From the IMG/VR virus record IMGVR_UViG_3300013104_000024, positions 1-64,000 of that record: 64,000 nucleotides of DNA, one strand, 5' to 3'. Shown here in pieces: positions 43,675-52,219 of this stretch. The notes under the pieces are model-generated. The model did no database searches. It had not been told where the DNA came from and was given only the letters and a program-made list of their open reading frames with translations. Made by a program: the position numbers and the translations under genes. Source of the stretch: a virus. Every line of letters begins with the position of its first letter. Position 1 is the stretch's first letter.

Positions 43675-43694
43675 GGGAAGCCCGAAGGCTTCCC
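43675..43694 (-). terminator. Hairpin after the SSB-like gene
   Basis: Perfect 8-bp stem gggaagcc/ggcttccc with a tetraloop, just downstream of the stop at 43721. The minus-strand tail (ACATTC) lacks a U-run, so termination may be partial; the plus-strand tail is TTTCC. Confidence 0.6.
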
Positions 43695-43720
43695 TTTCCT
43701 ACTTGGTTGCCGACGATTCC

Positions 43721-44476
43721 TTAGAAGGGAACGTCGTCGTCGTAGCCGTCGCTGTCCGGGGTGTCGTTGTTGCTGCCCGAACCCGAACGGCCGCCGCCGT
43801 CGTAATTGCCACCACCGCGATTGTTGCCGTAGCTACCACCGCCACCACCACGGTTACCACCGTTGTTGCCGCCTTCCTTCTTCTCGGGTTCCTTGTACGT
43901 GTCGATCGCCAGCGTCGGGATCGAATGCTTCAGGAACAGCAGGTTGGCTTTCGCGACCAGCACCGAAGTTTCCGCGTTGGTCATCGCTTCGCCGTTGCCG
44001 TTGTAGAACGCCGTGTACATCGTGTTGCCGAACGGGAACTTGATGCGCGGACGGTTCTTGTCCTTCGAGACGAGCGACATCCAGACTTCGCCGTCTTTCT
44101 TACCGACGTAGAGCGTACCCTGCACTTCGACATCTTTGGACTTTTCCCGGCCGAACCAGGAGTAGTCCTTGATTTCCATCCAGTGCTTGTGGTCGCCCGT
44201 GTCCGGGAAGTTGATCGCCATCTCCAACAGCACGAGGAACTTGCAGAAGTCCGTCGGTGGCATCTTGACGTCGATCTTGCCGTTGTTGTTGCGCTTGTCC
44301 GACTGATCGTCCGGATCGTTCGTCCAGAGGGTCAGGCGAGCTTGGTTACCGAAGTAACCCCAGTTCAACGATGCCCACTTTCCCTTTGCGGACGAAGGAG
44401 CCGACAGACCGACGCGACGGTCATCGAGGACATTCTTCGGACGTTGCGGAAAGGAGCGATTGTTGTCGTATGCCAT
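43721..44476 (-). CDS. Single-stranded DNA-binding-like protein
   Basis: 251 residues from the ATG at 44476 (GAGA upstream). Residues 1-170 form an ordered domain rich in Lys, Trp and Phe. Residues about 185-240 are a Gly/Asn/Arg linker with R-G-G-G-G-G and Y-G-N-N-R-G-G-G units. The chain ends Y-D-D-D-V-P-F, matching the D-D-D-I-P-F acidic tip by which bacterial SSB recruits partners. Order of domain, Gly linker and acidic tip is that of SSB, but I cannot confirm the OB fold. Probable role: coating ssDNA in phage replication. High GC third positions suggest abundance. Confidence 0.7.
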   Translation of the reverse strand: MAYDNNRSFPQRPKNVLDDRRVGLSAPSSAKGKWASLNWGYFGNQARLTLWTNDPDDQSDKRNNNGKIDVKMPPTDFCKFLVLLEMAINFPDTGDHKHWMEIKDYSWFGREKSKDVEVQGTLYVGKKDGEVWMSLVSKDKNRPRIKFPFGNTMYTAFYNGNGEAMTNAETSVLVAKANLLFLKHSIPTLAIDTYKEPEKKEGGNNGGNRGGGGGSYGNNRGGGNYDGGGRSGSGSNNDTPDSDGYDDDVPF

Positions 44477-44590
44477 GGTTTTTCTCGATTGAAGATAATG
44501 TACGGACGCACTCAGAAAATGCTCCGGGTACGTAAATTCCCAGTGTTTCCCCGACAAACGCCTACAAATTCTAAAAATTTATGACGTTTT
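44477..44590 (-). promoter_or_regulatory. Leader of the SSB-like gene
   Basis: 114 bases without a gene. On the minus strand it opens with an AT-rich run (CATAAATTTTTAGAATTTGTAG) and then a C/G-rich middle before the ribosome site. A promoter is likely; the early box is not recognisable. Confidence 0.4.
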
Positions 44591-45454
44591 TTAGGGCACT
44601 AGCATCGCTTTCAGCTTTGCTTTGAAGTAGGGATTCTTGAGTTGCTCGATGCTATATCGCAACTTATCGATGGTTGTCAGACTGGTCCACTTGTACTTTT
44701 CCGCTACCTCCATTAGCTCGCGTCTTTGTTCAATCGGGTATGGGTGAAACATCTCGTGGTCGCCAAAGATCTGTAAGAGATCTTCCCGGAACGGCATTCT
44801 GGTCAGATCTTTGCCTTGCAGATACTTGGTGTACCACTGTGCCTTTTCCTTGATCGCCCCGGTGTGCGACTCCAACAGCGTCAACTCACCGAAATGCTTG
44901 GCACTGCACAAGTCCAAAGGAACGTGTGTCAGTATCATCGTCTTCACCGACACTGTGGGTTTCAGTGTCGTGTTAAAGACTCGCACCCGTGATTCAATCT
45001 TCAGGTGCGCCGGCGGTTGCTCGGCCAAGATCAGATGTTGAAGTGCATCCATCATGGTCTTGGTGTAGAGCTTTTGCTTCGCCGTCGTGTCCATCCGAAT
45101 TCGAGCATTCGGATACTTCTGCTGGAGATGGTTGTAGTTGCAGGCGTAGTACACCACCTTCACGTTGTACTCGTCTCCAATCATGGAGTCGATACGATCC
45201 ATCTCATGGCGAATCTCTTCGCCAACGGGCACACCCAACACTTGGTTCATGGCGTCCGCTTGCAAGGACCCTACCATGTTGCGGTAGAGCGTCTTCAAGT
45301 TGACCCAGAACTCCGTGTACTGCCGAATCGGTGGTGCATTCACCTTGATGTCAGGGTGGATGCCGAGCGCCGATTCAATAGCCAGCGAAGTGCCCACGGA
45401 CAGCGGCAACTGTCCAATCGTTCGCTCCGACAAGTGCCGTTCACTTACGCTCAT
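44591..45454 (-). CDS. Unknown protein coupled to the SbcD-like nuclease (287 aa)
   Basis: 287 residues, ATG at 45454 overlapping the nuclease stop as ATGA, with AAGGTGG upstream. Helical, with His/Lys/Met-rich segments; no P-loop or nuclease motif. Because it is translationally coupled to the metallophosphoesterase and precedes the SSB-like gene, a role in DNA processing is likely but unproven. It is not an SbcC homologue (no ATPase motifs). Confidence 0.7.
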   Translation of the reverse strand: MSVSERHLSERTIGQLPLSVGTSLAIESALGIHPDIKVNAPPIRQYTEFWVNLKTLYRNMVGSLQADAMNQVLGVPVGEEIRHEMDRIDSMIGDEYNVKVVYYACNYNHLQQKYPNARIRMDTTAKQKLYTKTMMDALQHLILAEQPPAHLKIESRVRVFNTTLKPTVSVKTMILTHVPLDLCSAKHFGELTLLESHTGAIKEKAQWYTKYLQGKDLTRMPFREDLLQIFGDHEMFHPYPIEQRRELMEVAEKYKWTSLTTIDKLRYSIEQLKNPYFKAKLKAMLVP

Positions 45455-46581
45455 GACACCACCTTTTCAAGTTGTTCCCGAACCACATCGATAAGATCCG
45501 CCTCAATGTCAGGATGCAACATGATGCGATTCATCATCATCTCCACGATGTTATCGCGAGTGATCTGGATCGGTTTGTACTCGTCTTCGATTTCCGGCTC
45601 AGCAATGAGTTCTTCTTCACCGGTATCCCTGACAATCTTTTCCCACGTAATCAACGGCCACCGTCGAATCAACGTGTCGGTGCTGGCTAGGAGAGGATGG
45701 TCGCGATCAAGATCCAAACGAATGTGGGAGTAGGGCGGTAAAGTCTGCACCAACTCGTTAATCTCGACCAGCGTTTCCTCCAGCGAAGTCTCCTGACACT
45801 TGAGCGTAACGAACTTCTTCGCTCCAGTATTTTCGACAAAGTTTGCCTCCCACTCGCCACTGTTGTACAACGTGGCGCGGTAATGCCCCTTGGGCTCTTC
45901 TTGCCCATGAGACAGCCGATCAAATGACCCTTGCGCGATGATGCGTGCCAAGGTGCTGGAAGTGTGGACGTGCCCGATAAAGATCAGGTACTTGACCATT
46001 TCCAGATAAGCATTCGAATCGTGTTTGTGGTCGCTTGCCAGATACGGAATCTGGTAATCAAAGCAACCATGCATGATCGCAAGATCAACCTGCTCCAATC
46101 CCCTTGCTGCCATCACTTCCTTAGCGATGCGCAGTGTCTTCTCAGGCGACTCCGTAGCCTCGTCCGGGATGTACAAGACATCCAACCCGAATTCCTCGAT
46201 GTGCTCCACCGAAATCTTCGTAACCCATTTCAGATCCACCGCATGACCCATCACTTCGTTAATCAGCACAAAGCGATTCGATTGCAAGCGGTCATGACGC
46301 GGTGTGCCTTCTAGCACCCGCAGCTTAATGCCGTACTTTGCGCACAAAGTCAGCAAATGGTAGATCCAAAGATCGATCTCGTAGACATCGTCATCATTTA
46401 GCAAGAGCAAGTCATCGAAGACGTCTCCGGCCAGGAAAATGATGTCGAGTTGTGCAGTCGAGGCATCGTCCGCAACAGCAACCCTGAGATTCTTAATGAT
46501 CTCAGAGGTGCTGTTGCGTTTATGCCCGAGATGAATGTCGGAGAGGACGGCCAGATTAATCTTCTTAACCTTCATGGCCAT
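45451..46581 (-). CDS. SbcD/Mre11-like metallophosphoesterase
   Basis: 376 residues from the ATG at 46581 (GGAG 7 bases upstream). Calcineurin-type motifs in order: S-D-I-H-L-G-H near residue 14, A-G-D-V-F-D-D near 47, E-G-T-P-R-H-D near 89 in place of G-N-H-D, a M-H-G-C-F-D-Y element near 165, and I-G-H-V-H near 195. The order and spacing are those of SbcD/Mre11 (T4 gp47) DNA nucleases. The usual SbcC/gp46 ATPase partner is not next to it. Expected role: end processing in replication, recombination or packaging. Ends overlapping the next gene. Confidence 0.8.
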   Translation of the reverse strand: MAMKVKKINLAVLSDIHLGHKRNSTSEIIKNLRVAVADDASTAQLDIIFLAGDVFDDLLLLNDDDVYEIDLWIYHLLTLCAKYGIKLRVLEGTPRHDRLQSNRFVLINEVMGHAVDLKWVTKISVEHIEEFGLDVLYIPDEATESPEKTLRIAKEVMAARGLEQVDLAIMHGCFDYQIPYLASDHKHDSNAYLEMVKYLIFIGHVHTSSTLARIIAQGSFDRLSHGQEEPKGHYRATLYNSGEWEANFVENTGAKKFVTLKCQETSLEETLVEINELVQTLPPYSHIRLDLDRDHPLLASTDTLIRRWPLITWEKIVRDTGEEELIAEPEIEDEYKPIQITRDNIVEMMMNRIMLHPDIEADLIDVVREQLEKVVS

Positions 46582-46599
46582 GTAGCTCTCCATGAAGGA

Positions 46600-47235
46600 T
46601 TACAGCGGGTCGAAGCCAACGACTTCATCATTGCTGATGTTACCGTTGTTCTTCTGATCCTTTTCGTTCGAGATAGCCGGAACGAGCGGCTTGCGACCGT
46701 AGAACGCGAAGATCTTGTTCCACGCAGCCGCGTTCTTGAGCATCGTCTCCGGGTGATACATCCGGGTCAAACGCTCGCCGAGGTAGTCGATCAGGTACTG
46801 CTCGCCCTGCGATTTCGACATGTTGCTGATGTGCCCGGCGTTCACCACTGCGCCGTACACGGACGGACGGCCTTCAAGCTTTTCGGTCGGTTCCATCATT
46901 TCCCGATCGAGCAGCGGCGGTACGGTGAAAAGCAGCGTACGCTTGCCTTCGACCAGACCGTAGACGTCGACTTCATGCAACATGCTCGTGGCCACGTTCG
47001 TCCACGTACGCAGAGCAGTCCGGCGGGCTTCTTCGCCTTCGCCGAAGTACATCATCTTTTCTTCACCCGTGAAGACGTCCACGAATGCACGGAAGTAGAA
47101 CTCGTCCAGTTCCACCCGAGCCGTCGGGTTGATGTCCTTCATCAGGTCTTCGACTTTGTCCAACTCGCTAGATAAGCGAGCCGAACGTTGCTGGATGAAC
47201 TGCTCCACCAGCGTTTGTCGCGTGGGTTGATTCAT
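46600..47235 (-). CDS. Unknown protein (211 aa)
   Basis: 211 residues from the ATG at 47235 (GGAGAAA 7 bases upstream). Ordered alpha/beta composition with an acidic C-terminus; middle contains P-P-L-L-D-R-E-M and Y-G-A-V-V-N-A-G-H. No known family recognised. 18 bases before the SbcD-like gene and probably cotranscribed with it. Confidence 0.7.
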   Translation of the reverse strand: MNQPTRQTLVEQFIQQRSARLSSELDKVEDLMKDINPTARVELDEFYFRAFVDVFTGEEKMMYFGEGEEARRTALRTWTNVATSMLHEVDVYGLVEGKRTLLFTVPPLLDREMMEPTEKLEGRPSVYGAVVNAGHISNMSKSQGEQYLIDYLGERLTRMYHPETMLKNAAAWNKIFAFYGRKPLVPAISNEKDQKNNGNISNDEVVGFDPL

Positions 47236-47294
47236 TGCTTTTTCTCCGGGTTTCTCCACTACAGCATGAACACACTGCGTGAAAAAACATCTGA

Positions 47295-47735
47295 TTAGAA
47301 TGCCGAGCCGTTGTTGTTAAGCCGGGCAATTTTGCTGATGATGGAATTCTCAGCCGAGACGAGATAACCAAAGGAATACTGGGTACCTTGTTCCGTAACG
47401 GTTGCCGAGATCGTGATCTCGTAGACCGAGCCTTGCCATGTCGGACTAGTGGCCGGAGAAGTGACATTCACGGTTACGCCATCCGGATAGTAGCGCAACA
47501 GATACTTCTCCAAGGTTTGCCGCACATTCGTCACGAGTTTGACTGGATCACTGTTGAACTGCTGAACCAGTCCTTGCATGCTGCTGACGTTGCCAGCATA
47601 CAGATTCGATTGATACGCATCCGATTCGAAGAAGTTAGACAGGATGCCATCTGCCTTTTCATTCAACGAATACGTCCAGCCGGTCGTGGAAAACTTCGGC
47701 AACGGGATGATTCCATCGGTGTTAAGAGTCGACAT
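47295..47735 (-). CDS. Unknown beta-rich small protein (146 aa)
   Basis: 146 residues, ATG at 47735 with AGGT upstream. Thr/Ser/Asn-rich. The pattern of one helix (T-N-V-R-Q-T-L-E-K-Y-L-L) followed by three beta strands (V-T-V-N-V, Y-E-I-T-I-S-A-T-V, Y-S-F-G-Y-L-V) resembles gp25/W-like baseplate proteins, but the location among replication genes argues caution. Function not assigned. Confidence 0.65.
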   Translation of the reverse strand: MSTLNTDGIIPLPKFSTTGWTYSLNEKADGILSNFFESDAYQSNLYAGNVSSMQGLVQQFNSDPVKLVTNVRQTLEKYLLRYYPDGVTVNVTSPATSPTWQGSVYEITISATVTEQGTQYSFGYLVSAENSIISKIARLNNNGSAF

Positions 47736-47785
47736 AAGTTACCTGTGAGTGTTCCTAGTACACAGCATTATCATCTTACGTCGAC

Positions 47786-47813
47786 AAAAAAAGAAGGGGA
47801 GCCGAAGCCCCCC
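47786..47813 (-). terminator. Terminator after the 203-residue gene
   Basis: On the minus strand a 7-bp stem with a TTCG loop is followed by TTCTTTTTTTG. One G-U pair forms only on the minus strand (A-C mismatch on plus), which fixes the direction. Confidence 0.85.
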
Positions 47814-47840
47814 TGAAGGTCATACCACTTGCGCAATTCT

Positions 47841-48452
47841 TTACAGCATGCCGCCGGACTGCGAGGTCGGATCTTCTTGCCCCGCATCGATCAAACCACG
47901 CAACGTTTCCCACGTCGCCATGATCTTGACCTTTTCGTCGATCTGAAGCGGGAGGATATTGTCCGGCAGATCATCCAGCACAACCCGGATATGGAAGTCA
48001 TGCTCGGGGTGATCTACTGCAATCCCGTTCATCACTTGCCGATATACCGGATCATTCCAACCGATTGCACCCGGATTGGTGTCGACCCAGCTTCCCGAAT
48101 AACCATCGAGTCGCTGATCGTAATACATCTGCTTCACTTCCGGATGCGCCATGATGTACCCTTGCATCATGGGCGTGGCTGACTGGAATTGGCCGATGGT
48201 CGTATAGTACTGCGCTTCATTGCGCAAATACATGCCGTCCAGCAGCTTTTCCTTGACAGCCCGAGCTTTACGCATCGCAGCAGAACCCATGAACTGGTCC
48301 CACATTTGACGCGCATCAGCCATGAACTCACGACCCCTGTCGGTCAGTGCGGTTGACAGGGTATCAAACTTCTGGCGTATGTAAGTGAGAGTCCCAGGGT
48401 GAGGAGTCCCAAACGCCAGCGCGTTAAAGTCACTCTGTGCAGGAGTGTACAT
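47841..48452 (-). CDS. Unknown protein downstream of the beta' N-half (203 aa)
   Basis: 203 residues, ATG at 48452 with a strong AAGGAGGTGAG. Helical N-terminal half, no known motif. Follows the beta' N-half by 22 bases and ends at the 47786-47813 terminator, so it belongs to the chimallin-side transcription block. A role with the RNA polymerase is possible only by position. Confidence 0.7.
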   Translation of the reverse strand: MYTPAQSDFNALAFGTPHPGTLTYIRQKFDTLSTALTDRGREFMADARQMWDQFMGSAAMRKARAVKEKLLDGMYLRNEAQYYTTIGQFQSATPMMQGYIMAHPEVKQMYYDQRLDGYSGSWVDTNPGAIGWNDPVYRQVMNGIAVDHPEHDFHIRVVLDDLPDNILPLQIDEKVKIMATWETLRGLIDAGQEDPTSQSGGML

Positions 48453-48474
48453 CTTTCACTCACCTCCTTGCGAG

Positions 48475-49950
48475 TTATGCGTCGGGTAACGATTCCATCA
48501 TGCGAATTTCTTCGGGCGTGAGAGGTCCTTCATCGTCGTGCATCCATTCCGCCATACTGCTGACGACCGGCTTGGGGAAAGCCAGACTTGCGGAAATGTG
48601 ATACGGTTCATCCAAATCCAGCGCGCTCATGTGGGGAGCAAGTGCGCGTTGGTCTCGTGCAGTACGGTTGTCCATTGCCAGCGACACGTTGACCTGATCG
48701 CCATCGAAGTCGGCATTGAAGCTACGGAGCACGAGCACGGACAGCGAAATAGTCGGGATCTGCACATCATGCTTCACCTTACTAATAAACAACTGTTGTG
48801 TCGAGCCGCGCTGCAATGACGGATTGCGACCTAGGATCACAGGGATCCGACCACCCGGTGCTTCTGCGATGAGTTCGTCGAGCAACTTGGCGAGCAGCGG
48901 ATGAAACTTCAGTGCATGCTCGTCGATGAACTCCACGATCTTGTTGGCCAGCCAGCCCATCTTGTCGAGCTTGTTTGCCAGATGCAAGCGGAAGACTGAC
49001 ACAGCAATGCCCCAGCTGATGTAGATGTCATCATACCGGTGTGCGTCACTGATCGAGTCGATCACTGCACGGAAACTGAAGTCCGACCGCGAGCCGCAGA
49101 TGTGCTTTCGCAAAATGCCAGGCTTACCCGCCAGCGACTTGGAAGCCCACTCTTGATGGAATTCCGCATACTGACAGATGGTCTTAATCGTCCGGTTCTC
49201 CTTAACTCGGACAGAGTAATTGTTTTCGGGAAGATCAATCCCGGTCATTGTTCGGATCGCATCGACCACGCCGCTAATCGTGGTGTCGATATACGTACCG
49301 ACATTACTGCGCTCAATGACCACCAGCGCTTTGTTGGGAAACGGGACATACTGCGGAAACAAGCAATGACGATACCGGCGCATCAGTTCCATTAAATCGG
49401 CAGCCATTTCCCTCTTTTTTGGCGTCCGATAAACCTTCAACTCCATCAACGCTTCTACAATCGGGAAGAAGTTGTCGATGAGGTAGTTGTAACCACGATC
49501 CGGAATCACTGCTTTTACTGCATCCATCACGGCAGGCACGCGCACCACCGGATGATAGTTCGTGTCCGCGATCCAGCGCAAGACGTCGAAATTGCTTCGC
49601 GAGAAGAACTCCGAAATCATCGTCCAGAACTCGGGATTGATGAGTGACCTGACCCCATTCGGAGCCCTCATCCACACGATCGGCTGAAGATCCTGCATTG
49701 CTGCATCAACCACGAGTGAGTGACACTCGGGGCAGGTTTCGCCTTTGTTGGGCTCGCCCGTCGTCGCACCGCACGAACAGGTAGGCAGATTGCTCAGCAA
49801 GTCGTCGCCGGAGAACTTCGTATAGATCTTACGGTTGAAGTCCTCTTTCTCGCTTGCCAGCGCTACCGATATGTCATTCACGATGTGGATGTCATACGGA
49901 GAGCTGAGCCTGACGGCGTCCAGATCCGCCAGAATTAATGAGACGCCCAT
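48475..49950 (-). CDS. Non-virion RNA polymerase beta' N-terminal half
   Basis: 491 residues. N-A-D-F-D-G-D at 412-418 is the catalytic magnesium-binding motif of beta'. A C-x-C-x12-C-x2-C set (58, 60, 73, 76) is the N-terminal zinc site. The R-x-P-x-x-x-R-G-S-type lead-in (R-N-P-S-L-Q-R-G-S) precedes it. ATG at 49950 with GAGGAG. The gene lies just downstream of the chimallin candidate, the phiKZ gp54-gp55 order, so it is the gp55-type subunit that pairs with the beta' C-half 12 kb away. It supplies the catalytic metal site of the phage-encoded enzyme. Confidence 0.9.
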   Translation of the reverse strand: MGVSLILADLDAVRLSSPYDIHIVNDISVALASEKEDFNRKIYTKFSGDDLLSNLPTCSCGATTGEPNKGETCPECHSLVVDAAMQDLQPIVWMRAPNGVRSLINPEFWTMISEFFSRSNFDVLRWIADTNYHPVVRVPAVMDAVKAVIPDRGYNYLIDNFFPIVEALMELKVYRTPKKREMAADLMELMRRYRHCLFPQYVPFPNKALVVIERSNVGTYIDTTISGVVDAIRTMTGIDLPENNYSVRVKENRTIKTICQYAEFHQEWASKSLAGKPGILRKHICGSRSDFSFRAVIDSISDAHRYDDIYISWGIAVSVFRLHLANKLDKMGWLANKIVEFIDEHALKFHPLLAKLLDELIAEAPGGRIPVILGRNPSLQRGSTQQLFISKVKHDVQIPTISLSVLVLRSFNADFDGDQVNVSLAMDNRTARDQRALAPHMSALDLDEPYHISASLAFPKPVVSSMAEWMHDDEGPLTPEEIRMMESLPDA

Positions 49951-49976
49951 TCACTTCTCCTCACGATAGCCTTAAG

Positions 49977-50008
49977 AAAAAAAGAGAGGACCCGAAGGTC
50001 CTCTCTTT
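49977..50008 (-). terminator. Strong terminator of the chimallin gene
   Basis: 12-bp stem aaagagaggacc/ggtcctctcttt with a TTCG tetraloop on the minus strand, followed by TTTTCTT. It separates the chimallin transcript from the beta' N-half gene. Confidence 0.9.
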
Positions 50009-50034
50009 TCACACTACTTCAGCTGCCGTGCGGA

Positions 50035-51987
50035 TTAGTTCCAGCGACCGCGCCATGCGCCGCCGAACTGGCCGCCGGGTTGCGGATTCAGGCCACCTTG
50101 CTGGAACAGGTTGGTGGTCTGGTAGCCGCCGAGCGCTTGCTGGACGAACTGGTACTGCGGCACGTCGAAGCCTTGCACTTCGCCGAACGGAGCCGATTCG
50201 CGGATCGCGAGACCGGTGCCAGCCGCAGCCGTCGTGAACGCTTGCAGGAAGTCGTCACGGAAGGTGATACGCGTCGCGAAGCCCGTGATCTTCAGGCTCG
50301 GGATCAGCGTCTGGAGGATGTGGATGCGTGCGTCGAGACGCTGCTCGATCGGCAGGTCGCTACGCAGATACGTATCCGTCCAGTCACGTGCAACCTTGAT
50401 GTCACGCTCGCCCATCAGGTTGTACATCGCCACCGTGTCGACGTCGCGGACGTCGCGCAGTTCGCCGTCGGCACCCGGATAGTTGCCCAGCACGATGCGG
50501 TTGTTTTCGTTGAAGCAGATTTCGCTGCCACGCACGAAGCCGGTCTTTTCCAGCCCGCCGTTGGTCAGGTAGTTCACCGCATCGTACAGCTTTTCCGAAG
50601 CTTCACGCTTGCGCGCTGCTTCTTCCTGGCTGTTCGGCATGCGGGCTGCTTCCGCGAAGTCCACGTTCGGCCACGTGGAGTCGCCGCATTCTTCGACGTC
50701 GAGCGAGATCACCAGACCGTCGCGAACCGTGGCGTGCAGCAGCGCGCCCAGATCCTGCGCACGGAACGTGTCCGTCTTCGTGTTGATGCGCGTGCCGACG
50801 CCCGTCGCCGGATCGATCATCGTTTCGAGGCCGATCGCGCCGATGTCCTTGATGTCCAGATCCTTGTCGCGGCCGAGGTTGTACTGCGGCTTGAACGCGG
50901 GATACCAGGCACCCGGCTTGCGCAGCGTGTAGACGGTCAGCAGGGCCAGCAGCTGCTTGCCGAGCGTCGCGCCGTTGTCGGTGCGCAGGTTGGTGATGAC
51001 GAAGCGCGGGATGAACTGCTTGAACTGCTCGATGTTCTGGCCCGGCTGGAACTGGAACTGCGGCGGCAGATACGGGTTGATCTGCGGCTGACGCTGGTGG
51101 ATCAGATCGATGAAGCCGGCGATACGGGTGATGTCCGTCGGCTTTTCGAGGTTCTGCGACTGCTGCACTTGCTGGTTGCGCTGTGCTTGACCGGCACGGA
51201 ACACCACGCGAACGTCGGCACGCACTGCCTGGCCGGTCGTGTCGACCAGTTGCGGCTGATGGAACTGCGTGTTCAACGTGAGCGTGCCGTCCTGCTCGAT
51301 CTTGCGCAGGTTCAGATCGCGGAAGCCCGGAATCGACTTCGCCAGCGCCATGGTCGCAGCCGACACGGCGTCCACACGCAGGAACTTCTCTGCGTTTTCT
51401 TCCGACCACTTGAAGTCGGCACGCACGACGCGGCCTTCGCCCGAGTGCAGCGGAACGTTCGGGAACTGGCGGCTCAGTTCCTTGCGGATTTCGGCGCGCA
51501 TGATTTCGTCATACGCGTCGCCGATCACTTGCTTCAGTTCGACCGTACGGCCTTGGCCGATGTTGACCGACACCGGGTTCGGTTCCGGTGCGCTTTCCGC
51601 GAGCAGCAGTGCGTGATAGCCGACGCCCAGTTGCGGTTGTTGCTTGAGCGACACGCAGATGACGAGCAGCGACACGCCGAGGTTCAGCGCCGGGTTTTCG
51701 CGGTCCAGCGCGACGACACGGATGTCGAACGTCGAATCGGGCAGCGACTTCAGATCAGCGTCCACGACAGCACGAGCCTTCGTCAGAACTTCCGACTGCG
51801 CGTTTGCGGCAGCCGGCATTTCGAACATCGAGCCGAGCGCACGGAAGCTCAGCAGCGGATCTTGGTGCGACGCTTGTGCTTGTTGGCTGCTTGCTTGTTG
51901 ACCAGCGGGTTGCTGCTTGGCTTGTGCCTCGTCGAAAGCGTGACCGAGGTTGCCGCGTTGCTGGCCTTGGGAGGTTTTCAGGCTCAT
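50035..51987 (-). CDS. chmA: Chimallin candidate, phage nuclear shell protein
   Basis: 650 residues from the ATG at 51987 (AAAGGAAAA upstream). Gln/Ala-rich flexible N-terminal tail (about 1-45), an ordered body of roughly 560 residues, and a Gly/Gln/Trp-rich flexible C-terminal tail ending G-R-W-N; tails of this kind link subunits in the chimallin lattice. Chimallins are about 600-650 residues and encoded directly before the gp55-type RNA polymerase subunit, as here. It has its own early-type promoter, a 14-base palindrome in the leader, its own strong terminator and highly biased codons, all fitting an abundant early protein. No catalytic motif. Identity is inferred from position, size and expression signals, not alignment. 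Confidence 0.75.
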   Translation of the reverse strand: MSLKTSQGQQRGNLGHAFDEAQAKQQPAGQQASSQQAQASHQDPLLSFRALGSMFEMPAAANAQSEVLTKARAVVDADLKSLPDSTFDIRVVALDRENPALNLGVSLLVICVSLKQQPQLGVGYHALLLAESAPEPNPVSVNIGQGRTVELKQVIGDAYDEIMRAEIRKELSRQFPNVPLHSGEGRVVRADFKWSEENAEKFLRVDAVSAATMALAKSIPGFRDLNLRKIEQDGTLTLNTQFHQPQLVDTTGQAVRADVRVVFRAGQAQRNQQVQQSQNLEKPTDITRIAGFIDLIHQRQPQINPYLPPQFQFQPGQNIEQFKQFIPRFVITNLRTDNGATLGKQLLALLTVYTLRKPGAWYPAFKPQYNLGRDKDLDIKDIGAIGLETMIDPATGVGTRINTKTDTFRAQDLGALLHATVRDGLVISLDVEECGDSTWPNVDFAEAARMPNSQEEAARKREASEKLYDAVNYLTNGGLEKTGFVRGSEICFNENNRIVLGNYPGADGELRDVRDVDTVAMYNLMGERDIKVARDWTDTYLRSDLPIEQRLDARIHILQTLIPSLKITGFATRITFRDDFLQAFTTAAAGTGLAIRESAPFGEVQGFDVPQYQFVQQALGGYQTTNLFQQGGLNPQPGGQFGGAWRGRWN

Positions 51988-52012
51988 GATTTTCCTTTCT
52001 TTGCTAAAAAGA

Positions 52013-52026
52013 TGTTTGCGCAAACA
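52013..52026. promoter_or_regulatory. 14-base perfect palindrome in the chimallin leader
   Basis: TGTTTGCGCAAACA lies between the early-type box (52050-52059) and the ribosome site of the chimallin candidate. It could be an operator or a 5' UTR hairpin; no second copy was seen. Confidence 0.5.
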
Positions 52027-52044
52027 CAGTGTTACCACTATGCA

Positions 52045-52075
52045 AGAGAGTGATATATAGCCAAGAAATCTTTGA
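52045..52075 (-). promoter_or_regulatory. Early-type promoter of the chimallin candidate
   Basis: The minus strand reads AAAGATTTCTTGGC then TATATATCAC (52050-52059), matching the elements at 38.35 and 43.65 kb and the phiKZ early motif. It lies about 65 bases before the start codon. Confidence 0.65.
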
Positions 52076-52119
52076 TTCCGGCAATATCGACATCAACTGA
52101 CATCACAGGTGGTGCCCCA

Positions 52120-52164
52120 GCCCGGTTGGGACCGGGCCAGGTAAAAGGTGAGTGGGTCTCACCT
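52120..52164 (-). terminator. Twin hairpins ending the 52.2-55.8 kb operon
   Basis: On the minus strand a 7-bp stem aggtgag/ctcacct followed by TTTACC (52146-52164), then a second 7-bp stem gcccggt/accgggc (52120-52137). They lie between the last small gene (stop 52220) and the chimallin promoter, insulating the two. Confidence 0.75.
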
Positions 52165-52219
52165 CCTATAAGATAAGGGTGGTGGTGATAAAATTCTAAT
52201 GCGAAATCAATCCTACCCT

